From contig NZ_JOAK01000009.1 in the NCBI RefSeq assembly GCF_000720455.1, positions 220,156-284,155 on the forward strand: a stretch of 64,000 bases of DNA, read 5' to 3'. The DNA is from Streptomyces virginiae (lineage in GTDB: Bacteria; Actinomycetota; Actinomycetes; Streptomycetales; Streptomycetaceae). The notes below the pieces were generated by a model that saw only the letters and a program-made list of their open reading frames with translations, did no database searches and was not told the origin of the DNA. The position numbers and the translations under genes are program-made. Shown here piece after piece: positions 14,811 through 26,160 of the stretch (its first letter is position 1; each line of letters begins with the position of its first letter).

Positions 14811-17657
14811 TCAGAACGCCTCGTCGTCCCAGGCCGCGAGGAGCGCCGCCCCGAGGTCCTCCCCGGCCGCGGAGGGCTCGACGTGGAGGGCCTGCTCACT
14901 CCAGATGATCTTGCCGCGGGCGGTGTAGCGGGTACCCCACCGCTCGGCGAACTGGGCGACGAGGAACAGCCCGCGCCCTCCCTCGTCGGTGGCCTCGGCC
15001 CGGCGCAGGTGGGGAGAGGTGCTCGACCCGTCGGACACCTCGCAGATCAGGCTGCGGTCGTACAGCAGCCGTACCCGGATGGGCTGCGACCCGTAGCGGA
15101 CGGCGTTCGTGATCAGTTCGCTGAGGATGAGCTCCGTGGTGAAGGCGATCTCCTCCAGGCCCCATTCCGCCAGCCGCCGCGCGCAGGCGTTGCGCACCGG
15201 GGACACCGCCGCCGGATCGGACGCCACCTCCCACTCGGCGATCCGCTGGGGGTCCAGCCGGCGCGTGCGGGCCACCAGCAGCGCGATGTCGTCGCTCTGC
15301 CCGCTGGGCAGCATCGCGCCGATCACCGCGGCGCAGGTCTCCTCCGGGGTCCTCGCGGGCCCGGCCAGGGCGGCGCCCAGCGCCGCGAGCCCGGTGTCGA
15401 CGTCGCGGTCACGGCTCTCCAGCAGCCCGTCGGTGAAGAGCACCAGCTGGGCGCCCTCGGGCACGGTCAGCACCGCGGTCTCCATGGGCATGCCGGCGCC
15501 CAGACCCAGCGGCGGCGATACCGGCAGCTCGGGGAAGGACACCGTTCCGTCGGGGTGAACGACGGCGAGCCCCGGGTGGCCCGCGGTCGCGGCGGTCACC
15601 TGCCCGGAGACCGAGTCGTAGACGGCGCACAGGCAGGTGGCGCCGGTCAGGCCCTGCCACTCCTGCTCACCGGCGCCCTCGTCGGTGTCGATGTGGGCGA
15701 CCAGCTCGTCCAGATGGCTCAGGAGCTCGTCCGCGGGCAGGTCGAGCGTCGAGAAGTTGTGCATGGCGGTGCGCAGCCGGCCCATGGTCGCGGCGGCGTG
15801 CAGTCCGTGCCCGACGACATCGCCGACCACCAGCGCCACCCGGGCGCCCGGCAGCGGGATGACGTCGAACCAGTCGCCGCCCACCCCCGCCTGCGCGGGC
15901 AGATAGCGGTGGGCGACCTCGACCGCGGACTGGTCCGGTACCCCCCGGGGCAGCAGGCTGCGCTGCAGCGTGACGGCCATGGTGTGCTCGCGCGTGAAGC
16001 GGCGGGCGTTGTCGATGGACAGCGCCGCCCGGGCGGTCAGCTCCTCGGCGAAGGACACGTCCTCCTCCTCGAACGGCGGGGAGGGCTCCACCCGCCAGAA
16101 GCCCGCCATCCCCAGCAGCACGCCGCGGGCCCGCAGGGGGACGGCGATCACGGAGTGGACGCCCTGGTCCAGCATGCGCCGGGACCGGGCCGGGTCCTGG
16201 GCCATCCAGTCCCGGCTGGCCCGCAGGTCCGCCACGCGCACGGCCTGCTCGCCGGCCACCCCGATCGCCATCGGGCTGGTCGGGACGAACCGGATCAGCT
16301 CGCCGACCTGATAGAGGGGATGCGGGCCCTGCGCGGCGACGACGGCGGTGCGCCGCATCTCGGTGCCCGGCTCGGGCGGCTCGTCGCCCTGCAGCACCGG
16401 GTCCAGCAGGTCGACCGAGGCGATGTCGGCGAACCTGGGGACCGCCACCTCCGCCAGCTCCCCGGCGGTGCGCTCCACGTCCAGCGTCGTACCGATGCGC
16501 ACCCCCGCGTCGTAGAGCAGCTTCAGCCGCTCGTGGGCCACCTCGGCCCGGCCGGACAGTGCCCGCAGCTCGGTGGTGTCCCTCAGGGTGACCACGGTCC
16601 CCGCCTGCCCGAAGGGGGCGGTGGGCCGGATGTTCACCGCCAGCAGCCGGTCGGCCGCCATGTGCAGCTCGTCGGTCGCGGAACGGCCCGCCGCGATCGA
16701 CGCGGCGAGCCCCTCCTCCAGGCCCAGCTCCGTGACGGGGCGCCCCTCCGCGTCCCCCGGCAGGTCCAGCAGCCGCCGCGCCTCGTCGTTGGCCAGCAGC
16801 AGGCGCCCGCCGCCGCCGATGATCAGCACACCCTCCCGTACCGCGTGCAGCACCGCGTCGTGGTGCTCGTACATCCGCGTCATCTCGGCCGGCCCCAGGC
16901 CGTGGGTCCGGCGCAGCAGCCGACGGCTCACCAGCGCGGTGCCGCCCGCGGACAGGGCCAGCACCAGGGCCGCGGTGCCGATGACGACCGGCAGCTGCCG
17001 GTTCACCATGCTCTGCACGTTCGAGACCGTGACCGGGGAGGCCACGACGGCGATGACCCGGCCCTCGGCGTCCTTGACCGGAACCGCCGAGACCACGGAC
17101 TGCCCCAGGGAGCCCTCGAACGTCTCGGTGAAGGACTTCCCGGCCGCCGCCCGGGAGAACGGGCCGACCACCCGCTTGCCGATCTGCCGCGGGTCGCTGT
17201 GGGTGATGGTGAGCCCGTCCAGCGTGTAGACGTTGATGCCGTCGACCCCGGCGATCTTCCGGGCCGCCTGGGCGCTCGGCTGCAGCAACGCGCTCGGGTT
17301 GGGACTGCGCAGGGCGGCGACGATGCCGGGGGACTCCGCGAACGTCCCGGCGGCGGCGAGCGTACGGTGCCGCGCGTCCAGCATGGCGTCGCTGCGGGCC
17401 TGCACCACGAGCGCCACCACCGCGGCGGCGACGAGCAGAACCACCACGACGAGCTGGAGGAGGAACACCTCGCCGGCCACGCTGCGCGCGCTCAGCAGGG
17501 ACGACAGCCGCTGCGGCCGCCGCACCCTGCCCGCCCAGGGCTGGGCGGGTTCCTGCTGCTCCTGCTGATGTCCTGAGCGGGGACCTTGAGAGGCGGCGGA
17601 GGAGCGTTTGGCCGAGCCGGGCAGCACACGCCGGAGATGTCCCAGGAAGACGCTCAT
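14811..17657 (-). CDS. Membrane sensor SpoIIE-type protein phosphatase with PAS, GAF and ATPase domains
   Basis: A 948-residue regulator. TM1 is about residues 64-86, then an extracytoplasmic Cache-like sensor (88-220), TM2 (222-244), PAS (265-365), GAF (375-550), SpoIIE/PP2C phosphatase (575-798) and an RsbW-type HATPase (808-925). The phosphatase has [27 protein letters not shown] and QSDDIALLV. The ATPase has an intact N-box ([13 protein letters not shown]) but a loose G-box. Such fusions both phosphorylate and dephosphorylate anti-anti-sigma factors, linking an external signal to a sigma factor. ATG 17657 is chosen over earlier in-frame starts; panD starts 175 bp away divergently. Confidence 0.9.
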   Translation of the reverse strand: MSVFLGHLRRVLPGSAKRSSAASQGPRSGHQQEQQEPAQPWAGRVRRPQRLSSLLSARSVAGEVFLLQLVVVVLLVAAAVVALVVQARSDAMLDARHRTLAAAGTFAESPGIVAALRSPNPSALLQPSAQAARKIAGVDGINVYTLDGLTITHSDPRQIGKRVVGPFSRAAAGKSFTETFEGSLGQSVVSAVPVKDAEGRVIAVVASPVTVSNVQSMVNRQLPVVIGTAALVLALSAGGTALVSRRLLRRTHGLGPAEMTRMYEHHDAVLHAVREGVLIIGGGGRLLLANDEARRLLDLPGDAEGRPVTELGLEEGLAASIAAGRSATDELHMAADRLLAVNIRPTAPFGQAGTVVTLRDTTELRALSGRAEVAHERLKLLYDAGVRIGTTLDVERTAGELAEVAVPRFADIASVDLLDPVLQGDEPPEPGTEMRRTAVVAAQGPHPLYQVGELIRFVPTSPMAIGVAGEQAVRVADLRASRDWMAQDPARSRRMLDQGVHSVIAVPLRARGVLLGMAGFWRVEPSPPFEEEDVSFAEELTARAALSIDNARRFTREHTMAVTLQRSLLPRGVPDQSAVEVAHRYLPAQAGVGGDWFDVIPLPGARVALVVGDVVGHGLHAAATMGRLRTAMHNFSTLDLPADELLSHLDELVAHIDTDEGAGEQEWQGLTGATCLCAVYDSVSGQVTAATAGHPGLAVVHPDGTVSFPELPVSPPLGLGAGMPMETAVLTVPEGAQLVLFTDGLLESRDRDVDTGLAALGAALAGPARTPEETCAAVIGAMLPSGQSDDIALLVARTRRLDPQRIAEWEVASDPAAVSPVRNACARRLAEWGLEEIAFTTELILSELITNAVRYGSQPIRVRLLYDRSLICEVSDGSSTSPHLRRAEATDEGGRGLFLVAQFAERWGTRYTARGKIIWSEQALHVEPSAAGEDLGAALLAAWDDEAF

Positions 17658-17742
17658 AATCCATCTTCTAACCTCTGCCGCCCGTCGGCAGCGGGGAGCG
17701 CCGCCGACCTGCCGGAGCGCGGCCACGAATCCCCCGGGACGG

Positions 17743-17771
17743 CTGACCCGGCGAGCGAAGCGTTGTAGGCT
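17743..17771 (+). promoter_or_regulatory. Likely promoter of panD
   Basis: CTGACC (17743-17748), a 17-bp spacer and TAGGCT (17766-17771) match the actinobacterial vegetative promoter pattern, about 62 bp before the panD ATG. Confidence 0.5.
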
Positions 17772-17832
17772 GCGGAGAACGCCCTTGACCTGCATAAAGC
17801 GGGCAGGGAGCCGACAATCCGGGAGTTTCTCC

Positions 17833-18252
17833 ATGCTGCGTACGATGTTCAAGTCCAAGATCCACCGGGCCACCGTCACCCAGGCCGACCTGCACTACGT
17901 CGGGTCCGTGACCGTTGACGCCGACCTGCTGGACGCCGCCGACCTGCTCCCCGGGGAGCTCGTCCACATCGTGGACATCACCAACGGCGCGCGGCTGGAG
18001 ACCTACGTCATCGAGGGCGAGCGCGGATCCGGCGTGATCGGGATCAACGGCGCCGCCGCGCACCTCGTGCACCCCGGCGACCTCGTCATCCTCATCAGCT
18101 ACGCACAGGTCGAGGACGCCGAGGCCCGGGCGCTGAAGCCGCGCGTCGTGCACGTCGACGCGGACAACCGGATCATCGAACTGGGCTCCGACGCCTCCGC
18201 ACCGGTACCGGGCACGGACCAGCGGCGCAGCCCCCACGCCGTGGCCGTCTAA
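17833..18252 (+). CDS. panD: Aspartate 1-decarboxylase precursor
   Basis: A 139-residue pyruvoyl enzyme converting L-aspartate to beta-alanine for pantothenate and CoA synthesis. It starts [20 protein letters not shown]. The self-cleavage site Gly24-Ser25 (HYVGSVTVD) that forms the pyruvoyl group is intact, and [20 protein letters not shown] is the conserved core. K9 is present. A GNAT gene begins 13 bp after its stop and a racemase overlaps that, so the three look like one operon. The other pan genes are not in the window. Confidence 0.95.
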   Translation: MLRTMFKSKIHRATVTQADLHYVGSVTVDADLLDAADLLPGELVHIVDITNGARLETYVIEGERGSGVIGINGAAAHLVHPGDLVILISYAQVEDAEARALKPRVVHVDADNRIIELGSDASAPVPGTDQRRSPHAVAV

Positions 18253-18265
18253 GGAGCCGGGGACC

Positions 18266-18625
18266 ATGCCGCAGAGCCCGAACACCCCGATCGCGTTCCA
18301 GGACGAGCGGGCGGCCGAGCGGCTGCTCGCCGTCGAGGACGGCGAGGCCGTCGGGTACATCGCCTACTTCGTGCTCGACCGGCCGCCCCACGCCCTGGTG
18401 GCCGTGCACACGGTCGTCGAGCCGGGCCACGAGGGCCGGGGCATCGCCGGAGGGCTCGTGAGGACCTTCTACCAGCTCGCCGAAGCCGAGGGCGTGCCCG
18501 TGGTTCCGCTCTGCCCGTACGCGGCGAGCTGGGCCGCCAAACATCCCGACGCGGCGCCCGACGCCCCGGCCGAGGTCGTGGCGGCGGCGAAGGCACAGCT
18601 GGCCGCCGCCTCCGGCCGCCGGTGA
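18266..18625 (+). CDS. Short GNAT-type N-acetyltransferase (YjdJ-like)
   Basis: A 119-residue compact acetyltransferase of the short Gcn5-like class: ERAAERLLAVEDGEAVGYIAYF, VVEPGHEGRGIAGGLVRTFYQLAEAEGVPVVPLCPYAASW. The acetyl-CoA motif GHEGRGIAGGL and the L-C-P-Y/F-A motif are diagnostic. It sits 13 bp downstream of panD. In enterobacteria a different GNAT (PanZ/PanM) controls PanD maturation; whether this one does is only a hypothesis. Its stop overlaps the GTG of the next gene. Confidence 0.85.
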   Translation: MPQSPNTPIAFQDERAAERLLAVEDGEAVGYIAYFVLDRPPHALVAVHTVVEPGHEGRGIAGGLVRTFYQLAEAEGVPVVPLCPYAASWAAKHPDAAPDAPAEVVAAAKAQLAAASGRR

Positions 18626-19257
18626 CGGTCCCCGGCCTGACCCTGCTGCACACCTCGCCCGTGCACGTCCCCGTCTTCGACGGGCTGCGCGACCGGCACC
18701 ACCCGGGTGCCGTCCTGCGGCACCTGGTGGCGCCGGAGCTGCTGGACCGGGCCCGCGCGGACGGGCCGCGGTCCGTGGCCCCGGCCCTGCGGGAGCTGCT
18801 CGCCGCGGCCGGGCCCGGCCCGGTGCTGGTCACCTGCTCCACCATCGGGGCGACCGCCGAGGCACTCGCCCCCGCCCTCGGCGCCCCGGTGCTGCGCGTG
18901 GACCGGCCGATGGCGGCCGCGGCCGTGCGCACCGGCCCGCGCATCGCCGTCCTCGCCGCCCTCGCATCGACGCTCACCCCGACGGCGGAACTGCTCGCCG
19001 AAGAGGCCGGCGGGCGGCCGGTGTCGGTCGTCCCGCACCTCGTCCCCGGCGCCTGGGAGAGCTTCGAGGCGGGGGACACCGCCCGCTACCTCTCCCGGGT
19101 GGCCGAGGCCGCCGACGCCGTCACCGGTGCGGACGTCATCGTCCTCGCCCAGGCCTCCATGGCGGGCGCCGCCCTTCTGGCCACGACCGCCACCCCCGTG
19201 CTGTCCAGCCCCGCGCCGGGCCTGGCGGCCGCGCTCGCCCTGACGGCCGAGGCGTAA
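18622..19257 (+). CDS. Aspartate/glutamate racemase superfamily protein
   Basis: A 211-residue protein of the Asp/Glu racemase-like fold. LLHTSPVHVPVFDGLRD starts the first half, VLVTCSTIGATAEAL holds the first catalytic-type cysteine (VTCS), and VIVLAQASMAGAAL occupies the second active-site loop, where classical racemases have the second cysteine; here it is not Cys. It may therefore be an arylmalonate-decarboxylase-like or single-cysteine variant. GTG start overlaps the GNAT stop (GTGA). The location after panD hints at a link to aspartate metabolism, which is inference. Confidence 0.72.
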   Translation: MTVPGLTLLHTSPVHVPVFDGLRDRHHPGAVLRHLVAPELLDRARADGPRSVAPALRELLAAAGPGPVLVTCSTIGATAEALAPALGAPVLRVDRPMAAAAVRTGPRIAVLAALASTLTPTAELLAEEAGGRPVSVVPHLVPGAWESFEAGDTARYLSRVAEAADAVTGADVIVLAQASMAGAALLATTATPVLSSPAPGLAAALALTAEA

Positions 19258-19357
19258 GGGGCTTCTCGCCGATCATGCCGGGCTCACGGCTGATCCGCCT
19301 GATCGACAAGCGACCCCCTGGGGGCGTACGGGACGCAATCGCGGGAAAGTGCCGTAC

Positions 19358-19549
19358 ATGGTGCGAAAACTCGAAGCGACGCAGCCGCCGGCCCCCGAGC
19401 CCGACCCGACGCCGGCGCCCACCCCGTTCCCGGACCCCGAGCCGATCCCGCGCCCCGTTCCGCCCGTGCCCGGCCCCGTCCCGGAGCCGGACCCGGTGCC
19501 CCCGCCGCCGGGACCCGCGCCGGTACCCCAGCCCGGGCCCTGGAGCTAG
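19358..19549 (+). CDS. Small proline-rich hypothetical protein
   Basis: A 63-residue open frame, MVRKLEATQPPAPEPDPTPA onward, made almost entirely of Pro with Glu/Asp/Ala/Val. An alternative start lies three codons upstream at 19349. It lacks a signal peptide. GC-rich DNA produces such frames by chance, but it has no overlapping gene on either strand and a sensible size, so it may be real. No function can be assigned. Confidence 0.35.
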   Translation: MVRKLEATQPPAPEPDPTPAPTPFPDPEPIPRPVPPVPGPVPEPDPVPPPPGPAPVPQPGPWS

Positions 19550-19570
19550 AGGGTGTCCGGCGGGCGTCCG

Positions 19571-21016
19571 TCAGTCCGTGCGCACCTCGGAGCGGTCACC
19601 GCTCCAGAGGGTGTGGAACGAGCCCTCGCGGTCGGTCCGCCGGTAGGTGTGCGCCCCGAAGAAGTCCCGCTGGCCCTGGGTGAGGGCCGCCGGGAGCCGC
19701 TCCGCGCGCAGCGCGTCGTAGTAGGCCAGTGAGGCCGCGAAGGCCGGCACCGGGATGCCCGCGCCCACGGCCGCCGTGATCACGGAGCGCCAGCCCTCCT
19801 GCGCCGCTCCGATCTCCTCGGCGAAGCGCTCGTCCGCCAGCAGGCTCGGCAGGTCGGGCCTGGCGTCGTAGGCCGCGCGGATCCGGTCGAGGAACGCCGC
19901 CCGGATGATGCAGCCGCCGCGCCACAGGGAGGCGACCGCGCCGAGGTCCACGTTCCAGCCGTACTCCTCGCTGCCGGCCCGGATCTGGTGGAACCCCTGC
20001 GTGTACGAGACGATCTTCGACGCGTACAGGGCCTCCTCCACCTGCGCGGCGAACGCGTCCGCCGCCTCCGGCGACAGCGCCGCGGCGGCCGGTCCCGCGA
20101 GTCCGCGGGCGGCCGTGCGCAGGTCCGCGTGGCCCGAGACGGCGCGGGCGAACACGGCCTCGGCGATTCCCGACACCGGGACCCCCAGGTCCAGGGCGAT
20201 CTGCACGGTCCAGCGGCCGGTGCCCTTCTGCTCGGCGGCGTCGGCCACGACGTCCACGAACGCCTGCCCGGTCGCGGCGTCGGTGTGGGCGAGCACCTCC
20301 GCCGTGATCTCGATCAGGTACGAGTCCAGGCGGCCCCGGTTCCAGTCCCGGAAGGTCTCCGCGATCTTCGCGGGGGAGTAGCCGGCGACCTCGCGCAGCA
20401 GGTGGTAGGCCTCGGCGATGAGCTGCATGTCGGCGTATTCGATGCCGTTGTGCACCATCTTGACGAAGTGTCCGGCGCCGTCGGGGCCCACGTGCGAGGT
20501 GCAGGGCGTGCCGTCGGCGGCCTTCGCCGCGATCTTCTCCAGCAGCGGGCCGAGGGACGCGTACGACTCCTTCGAGCCGCCCGGCATGATGCTCGGCCCG
20601 AGCAGCGCGCCCTCCTCGCCTCCCGAAATGCCCACGCCCACGAAGTGGATGCCCTGCTCGCGCAGTTCCCGCTCGCGCCGCCGGGTGTCCTCGAAGTGCG
20701 CGTTCCCGCCGTCGATGATGACGTCGCCCTCCTCCAGGAGCGGGGCGAACTCGCGGATCACGGCGTCGGTCGGCTCCCCGGCCTTCACCATGATGACGAT
20801 GCGCCGGGGGCGCTCCAGCGCGTCGACGAACTCCTTGGCCGACTCGGCGGCCACGAACGCGCCCTCGTGACCGAACTCCTCCACCAGCGCCGTCGTCCTG
20901 GCGGTGGTGCGGTTGTGGACGGCCACGGTGAATCCGTTGCGGGCGAAGTTGCGGGCGAGGTTGCTGCCCATGACTGCGAGGCCGGTGACGCCGATCTGGG
21001 CCGTGCTGGTGCTCAT
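19571..21016 (-). CDS. gnd: 6-phosphogluconate dehydrogenase, decarboxylating (NADP+)
   Basis: A 481-residue enzyme of the oxidative pentose phosphate pathway, producing ribulose 5-phosphate, CO2 and NADPH. Rossmann motif GLAVMGSNLARNFARNG is at residues about 12-28; IIDGGNAHFEDT, GVGISGGEEGALLGPSIMPGG and the catalytic HFVKMVHNGIEYADMQ follow, and the C-terminal RTDREGSFHTLW is the substrate-binding tail. Length equals the long, dimeric GndA type. Cytosolic. It is monocistronic and divergent from the Rpf-like gene. Confidence 0.96.
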   Translation of the reverse strand: MSTSTAQIGVTGLAVMGSNLARNFARNGFTVAVHNRTTARTTALVEEFGHEGAFVAAESAKEFVDALERPRRIVIMVKAGEPTDAVIREFAPLLEEGDVIIDGGNAHFEDTRRRERELREQGIHFVGVGISGGEEGALLGPSIMPGGSKESYASLGPLLEKIAAKAADGTPCTSHVGPDGAGHFVKMVHNGIEYADMQLIAEAYHLLREVAGYSPAKIAETFRDWNRGRLDSYLIEITAEVLAHTDAATGQAFVDVVADAAEQKGTGRWTVQIALDLGVPVSGIAEAVFARAVSGHADLRTAARGLAGPAAAALSPEAADAFAAQVEEALYASKIVSYTQGFHQIRAGSEEYGWNVDLGAVASLWRGGCIIRAAFLDRIRAAYDARPDLPSLLADERFAEEIGAAQEGWRSVITAAVGAGIPVPAFAASLAYYDALRAERLPAALTQGQRDFFGAHTYRRTDREGSFHTLWSGDRSEVRTD

Positions 21017-21137
21017 CTGTGCGCTCCTGCGTGCTTCGGTGTGCGGGCTGTGCCGACGCTACCCCGCCGTCGGCCGTGCGGCGCCGAGGCCCGTCGAGTC
21101 CTTGTCAAGTTCCGCTGAAGAGCGCCCCGTTGCTCCC

Positions 21138-21166
21138 TTGTCATGCAATGATCCCGACGTTACGTT
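21138..21166 (+). promoter_or_regulatory. Likely promoter of the Rpf/M23 gene
   Basis: TTGTCA (21138-21143), 17-bp spacer, TACGTT (21161-21166), 35 bp before ATG 21201. The leader is short, and no c-di-AMP riboswitch, which controls some Streptomyces rpf genes, can be fitted. Confidence 0.5.
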
Positions 21167-21179
21167 GTGCGATTCCTGA

Positions 21180-23339
<2,160 letters not shown>

Positions 23340-23399
23340 AAGCTCCACAATGCCCGACCCATCTGCGCTATTCCTCCGCCCACAGGTGGTCACGAGTCA

Positions 23400-23423
23400 T
23401 ACTCCCGACGTAGTACGGGAGTA
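23400..23423. promoter_or_regulatory. Inverted repeat between DMT transporter and SDR genes (operator candidate)
   Basis: TACTCCCG (23400-23407) and CGGGAGTA (23416-23423) form a perfect 8-bp dyad with an 8-bp spacer, 61 bp upstream of the DMT start. Size and symmetry fit a dimeric repressor site; the regulator is unknown. Confidence 0.4.
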
Positions 23424-23536
23424 CGCAGCGCGGGCCTTCCACCAGCACAGCGCCACCCCTACCGTGCCCCACGGTCACCACGTGGATCCGTACGGTGACG
23501 GCCTGTTCGCGATGCGTGAGGCGCCCGACCTCGGGT

Positions 23537-23566
23537 TTGGCTCGGGGCGCAGGGGATCCGTACAGT
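23537..23566 (+). promoter_or_regulatory. Possible promoter of the zinc-ribbon SDR gene
   Basis: TTGGCT (23537-23542), 18-bp spacer, TACAGT (23561-23566), 63 bp before the ATG at 23630. Confidence 0.35.
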
Positions 23567-23629
23567 TTCCCTTTTGAGGACCTCCGCAGCAGGCGGATGC
23601 GGACGAGTGATCAAGGAACGGCAGCGGCC

Positions 23630-25117
23630 ATGACGGTGACCGAAGACAGCCACGACCAGGCTCAGGCCTACGGACCGGGCATCGACCCCGAGCGGCTGGC
23701 GCTCTGCCTCGACGTGCTCGCCGAACTCGACAAGATCGACGTCGACCACCCGGACGCCATCGCCGTCCGCCGCGCCACGGCCGGGGTCTACCGCACGGTC
23801 AAGCAGCGCCGCCGCCAGGAGCGCCGCGCCGCCAAGACCGCCAACGACAAGGCCGTCACCGAGGCGACCGCGACCGGCTCCGCCGAACGCATCGACGACG
23901 AGACCGAGGGCATCCTGCCCTCCTCGGTCACGGAGGCCGGCCGGATCGCCGGGATACTCCAGCGCCCGCGCTCCTGCTACGTCTGCAAGACCCGGTACGT
24001 CGAGGTCGACTACTTCTACCACCAGCTCTGCCCGGGCTGCGCCGCCGAGAACCGCACCAAGCGGGAGGCCCGCGCCGACCTCAACGGCAAGCGCGCGCTG
24101 CTCACCGGCGGCCGGGCCAAGATCGGCATGTACATCGCGCTGCGGCTGCTGCGCGACGGCGCCCACACCACGATCACCACGCGCTTCCCCAAGGACGCCA
24201 TCCGCCGCTTCAAGGCGATGGAGGACTCGGCGGACTGGATGCACCGCCTGGAGGTCGTCGGCATCGACCTGCGCGACCCGGCCCAGGCCGTGGCCCTCGC
24301 CGACCAGGTGGCCGCGGCCGGCCCGCTCGACATCCTGATCAACAACGCGACGCAGACGGTGCGCCGCCTGCCCACCGCCTACGCGGCGCTGGTCGAGGGG
24401 GAGTCCGCCCCGCTGCCCGCCGGTGAGCTCCCCGCCCACCACGTCATCGGCGCCTTCAACTCCGGCGCGGTCGACGGCCTGGCGGCGCTGCCCGTCGGCG
24501 TCAGCGGACTCGAGGCGCAGAAGGTCGCCGACCTCGCGCTGGTCGCGGGCAACGCCAGCCTGGAGCGGCACCTCGCCGGCACCGCCATCGACGCCGGCGG
24601 CCTGCTGCCCGACGTCGTCGACAGCAACACCTGGGTACAGACCATCGACCAGATCTCCCCGGTGGAGCTGCTCGAGACGCAGCTGTGCAACTACACCTCC
24701 CCCTTCATCCTGATCAGCGCGCTCCGGCCGGCCATGGCGGAGGCCGCCCGCAAGGCCGCGGGCGGGCGGGCGTACGTCGTCAACGTCTCGGCGATGGAGG
24801 GCGTCTTCAGCCGCGGCTACAAGGGCGCCGGGCACCCGAACACCAATGCCGCCAAGGCCGCGATGAACATGGTGACGCGGACCAGCGGCCAGGAGATGTT
24901 CCAGACCGACCGCATCCTGATGACCTCGGTCGACACCGGCTGGATCACCGACGAGCGCCCGCACTTCGACAAGCTGCGCCTGGCCGAGGAGGGCTTCCAC
25001 GCGCCGCTCGACCTGGTGGACGGCGCGGCCCGCGTCTACGACCCGATCGTGCGCGGCGAGGCCGGCGAGGACCTGTTCGGCGTCTTCCTCAAGGACTACG
25101 CTCCGGCGAACTGGTAG
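23630..25117 (+). CDS. Atypical SDR-family oxidoreductase with N-terminal zinc-ribbon
   Basis: A 495-residue protein. Residues 1-100 are charged and helical; residues about 107-135 form a CYVCKTRY...LCPGCAAENR four-cysteine ribbon. The Rossmann SDR domain (about 143-490) starts LNGKRALLTGGRAKIGMYIAL and includes LDILINNATQT and VVNVSAMEGVF. The YxxxK motif position reads T-N-A-A-K, so the catalytic tyrosine is replaced by Thr while Lys is kept. A long insertion (about 255-340) separates the NNA and VVNVSA motifs. Thus it may bind nucleotide but not do standard SDR chemistry. Function unknown. Confidence 0.85.
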   Translation: MTVTEDSHDQAQAYGPGIDPERLALCLDVLAELDKIDVDHPDAIAVRRATAGVYRTVKQRRRQERRAAKTANDKAVTEATATGSAERIDDETEGILPSSVTEAGRIAGILQRPRSCYVCKTRYVEVDYFYHQLCPGCAAENRTKREARADLNGKRALLTGGRAKIGMYIALRLLRDGAHTTITTRFPKDAIRRFKAMEDSADWMHRLEVVGIDLRDPAQAVALADQVAAAGPLDILINNATQTVRRLPTAYAALVEGESAPLPAGELPAHHVIGAFNSGAVDGLAALPVGVSGLEAQKVADLALVAGNASLERHLAGTAIDAGGLLPDVVDSNTWVQTIDQISPVELLETQLCNYTSPFILISALRPAMAEAARKAAGGRAYVVNVSAMEGVFSRGYKGAGHPNTNAAKAAMNMVTRTSGQEMFQTDRILMTSVDTGWITDERPHFDKLRLAEEGFHAPLDLVDGAARVYDPIVRGEAGEDLFGVFLKDYAPANW

Positions 25118-25697
25118 CCCCGGCCCCCCGGCCCGCGCCCCGGCCCCCAGGGCCCGGCACCGACCCCCTCGGCAGACCGAGGGGGTCGATCGCGTTCCCG
25201 GCCGCCCGGCGGGCCCCGGCCGCGACCAGCTCCAGCAGCGGGCGCCAGTCCTCCGGTACACCCGCGTCCAGGCCGCAGGCCGCCGCCGTCTCGCGGGCCT
25301 GGCGCAGGGTGGCCACCGCGTCCGCGTCACCGCCCGGCCCGTCGGCCCCGTCCGCCCCGTCCGCCCCGTCGGCCGCCCCGGCCGGCGCGTGCAGCCGTAC
25401 GAGTCGCGCCACGCGCTCACCCAGCAGGGGGCGCACCGCCTCCGCTGCGAGTACGGCGTGTCGCGCTCCGTCACCCGGACGGAGCATCTGGCCCATGTCG
25501 TGCAGCAGGCCCGCGAGCTGCAGTTCCTTGTCGGCGGGATGCGAGCGGCGAAGCAGCGCCGCCGTCCGCAGGGCGCGGTCGTCGCGGCTGCCGCGCAGCA
25601 GCTCCATCAGCTCAACCACGCTTGTGACGTACGGCACTTCGGCCTCCGGCACTCCGGACCTCGCCACCGCCGACCCCCTCCGTCGCGCCTCGCGCAT
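25089..25697 (-). CDS. HD-superfamily-like protein
   Basis: About 200 residues, helical, with AGLLHDMGQMLRPGD and ARHAVLAAEAVRPLLGERV resembling the HD-domain/inositol-oxygenase-like metal site (HD pair, later H). An Ala-Asp-Gly repeat (GADGADGADGADG) follows the core. The start is uncertain: ATG 25697 is listed, a GTG at 25739 and internal starts are possible. The 3' end overlaps the SDR gene by 29 bp. It may act on phosphorylated nucleotides or inositol-like substrates, but only by fold. Confidence 0.55.
   Translation of the reverse strand: MREARRRGSAVARSGVPEAEVPYVTSVVELMELLRGSRDDRALRTAALLRRSHPADKELQLAGLLHDMGQMLRPGDGARHAVLAAEAVRPLLGERVARLVRLHAPAGAADGADGADGADGPGGDADAVATLRQARETAAACGLDAGVPEDWRPLLELVAAGARRAAGNAIDPLGLPRGSVPGPGGRGAGRGAGATSSPERSP
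25341..25376. repeat. Four-unit 9-bp repeat in the HD-like gene
   Basis: Four tandem copies of GTC(G/C)GCC(C/G)C encode the Gly-Ala-Asp repeat. In-frame unit length means copy changes would not break the gene. Confidence 0.6.
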
Positions 25698-25947
25698 CCG
25701 GGTCCGAGCACACCACCCGTGACGTGCCCGCCGACCCACGACTTGCTGAATTCGGGACGAAACTAAGAGGGCGCAGCGGATTTTGCCTTCCTATCGAGCG
25801 GAGGTCCGCTCATATGTGTACCCTGGGGCATCAAGACGGCCCCCATCCGGGCCGCGCTCCACTAAGGCGCCACCGCGTCCGGAACCCTTGATCCCTTGCC
25901 CGGCTCGCGGTCAGCCTGCCGGGTTACGCGACACAGAGGAGTGCGCG

Positions 25948-26121
25948 GTGACTGAAAAGACGCAGCCCGAACCGAAGTTGCTGGAGCGGACCGGATCGCG
26001 TGCCAAGACGCGGTCCGACGAACTCGGAAGCCTCGAGGTCTGGGCGCGCTCCGCCCCGATCCGGCTGGCCGGGTACGAGGACGACCTGGCGGAGGCCCAC
26101 ATCCTGCCCGGCATCGACTAG
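25948..26121 (+). CDS. 57-residue peptide of unknown function
   Basis: GTG 25948 is preceded by GAGGAG at seven bases, a strong ribosome-binding site. The product has a basic, charged first half (TEKTQPEPKLLERTGSRAKT) and a second half rich in hydrophobic and acidic residues, with VWARSAPIRL, GYEDD and the C-terminus HILPGID. It has no Cys, signal peptide or membrane helix. A strong hairpin 40 bp downstream makes it a self-contained transcription unit. The layout (soluble leader-like half, compact C-terminal half) could fit a RiPP precursor or a small regulatory protein, but no modifying enzyme is adjacent. I do not recognise the family. Confidence 0.7.
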   Translation: MTEKTQPEPKLLERTGSRAKTRSDELGSLEVWARSAPIRLAGYEDDLAEAHILPGID

Positions 26122-26160
26122 TCCGCGAGGACTGCCGTACCCACCCGCAGAGCGGTGACA

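Noticed and set aside
23459..25474. A 671-codon open frame on the minus strand opposite the SDR gene
   Set aside because: Composition is Gly/Asp/Val/Arg-rich without any domain, and the plus-strand SDR has clear motifs; it is a codon-bias shadow.
25948..26121. Lasso-peptide precursor interpretation of the 57-residue peptide
   Set aside because: The leader lacks the conserved Thr at -2 and the YxxP motif, and no lasso cyclase, protease or RRE gene is in the surroundings; only the general small-peptide call is kept.
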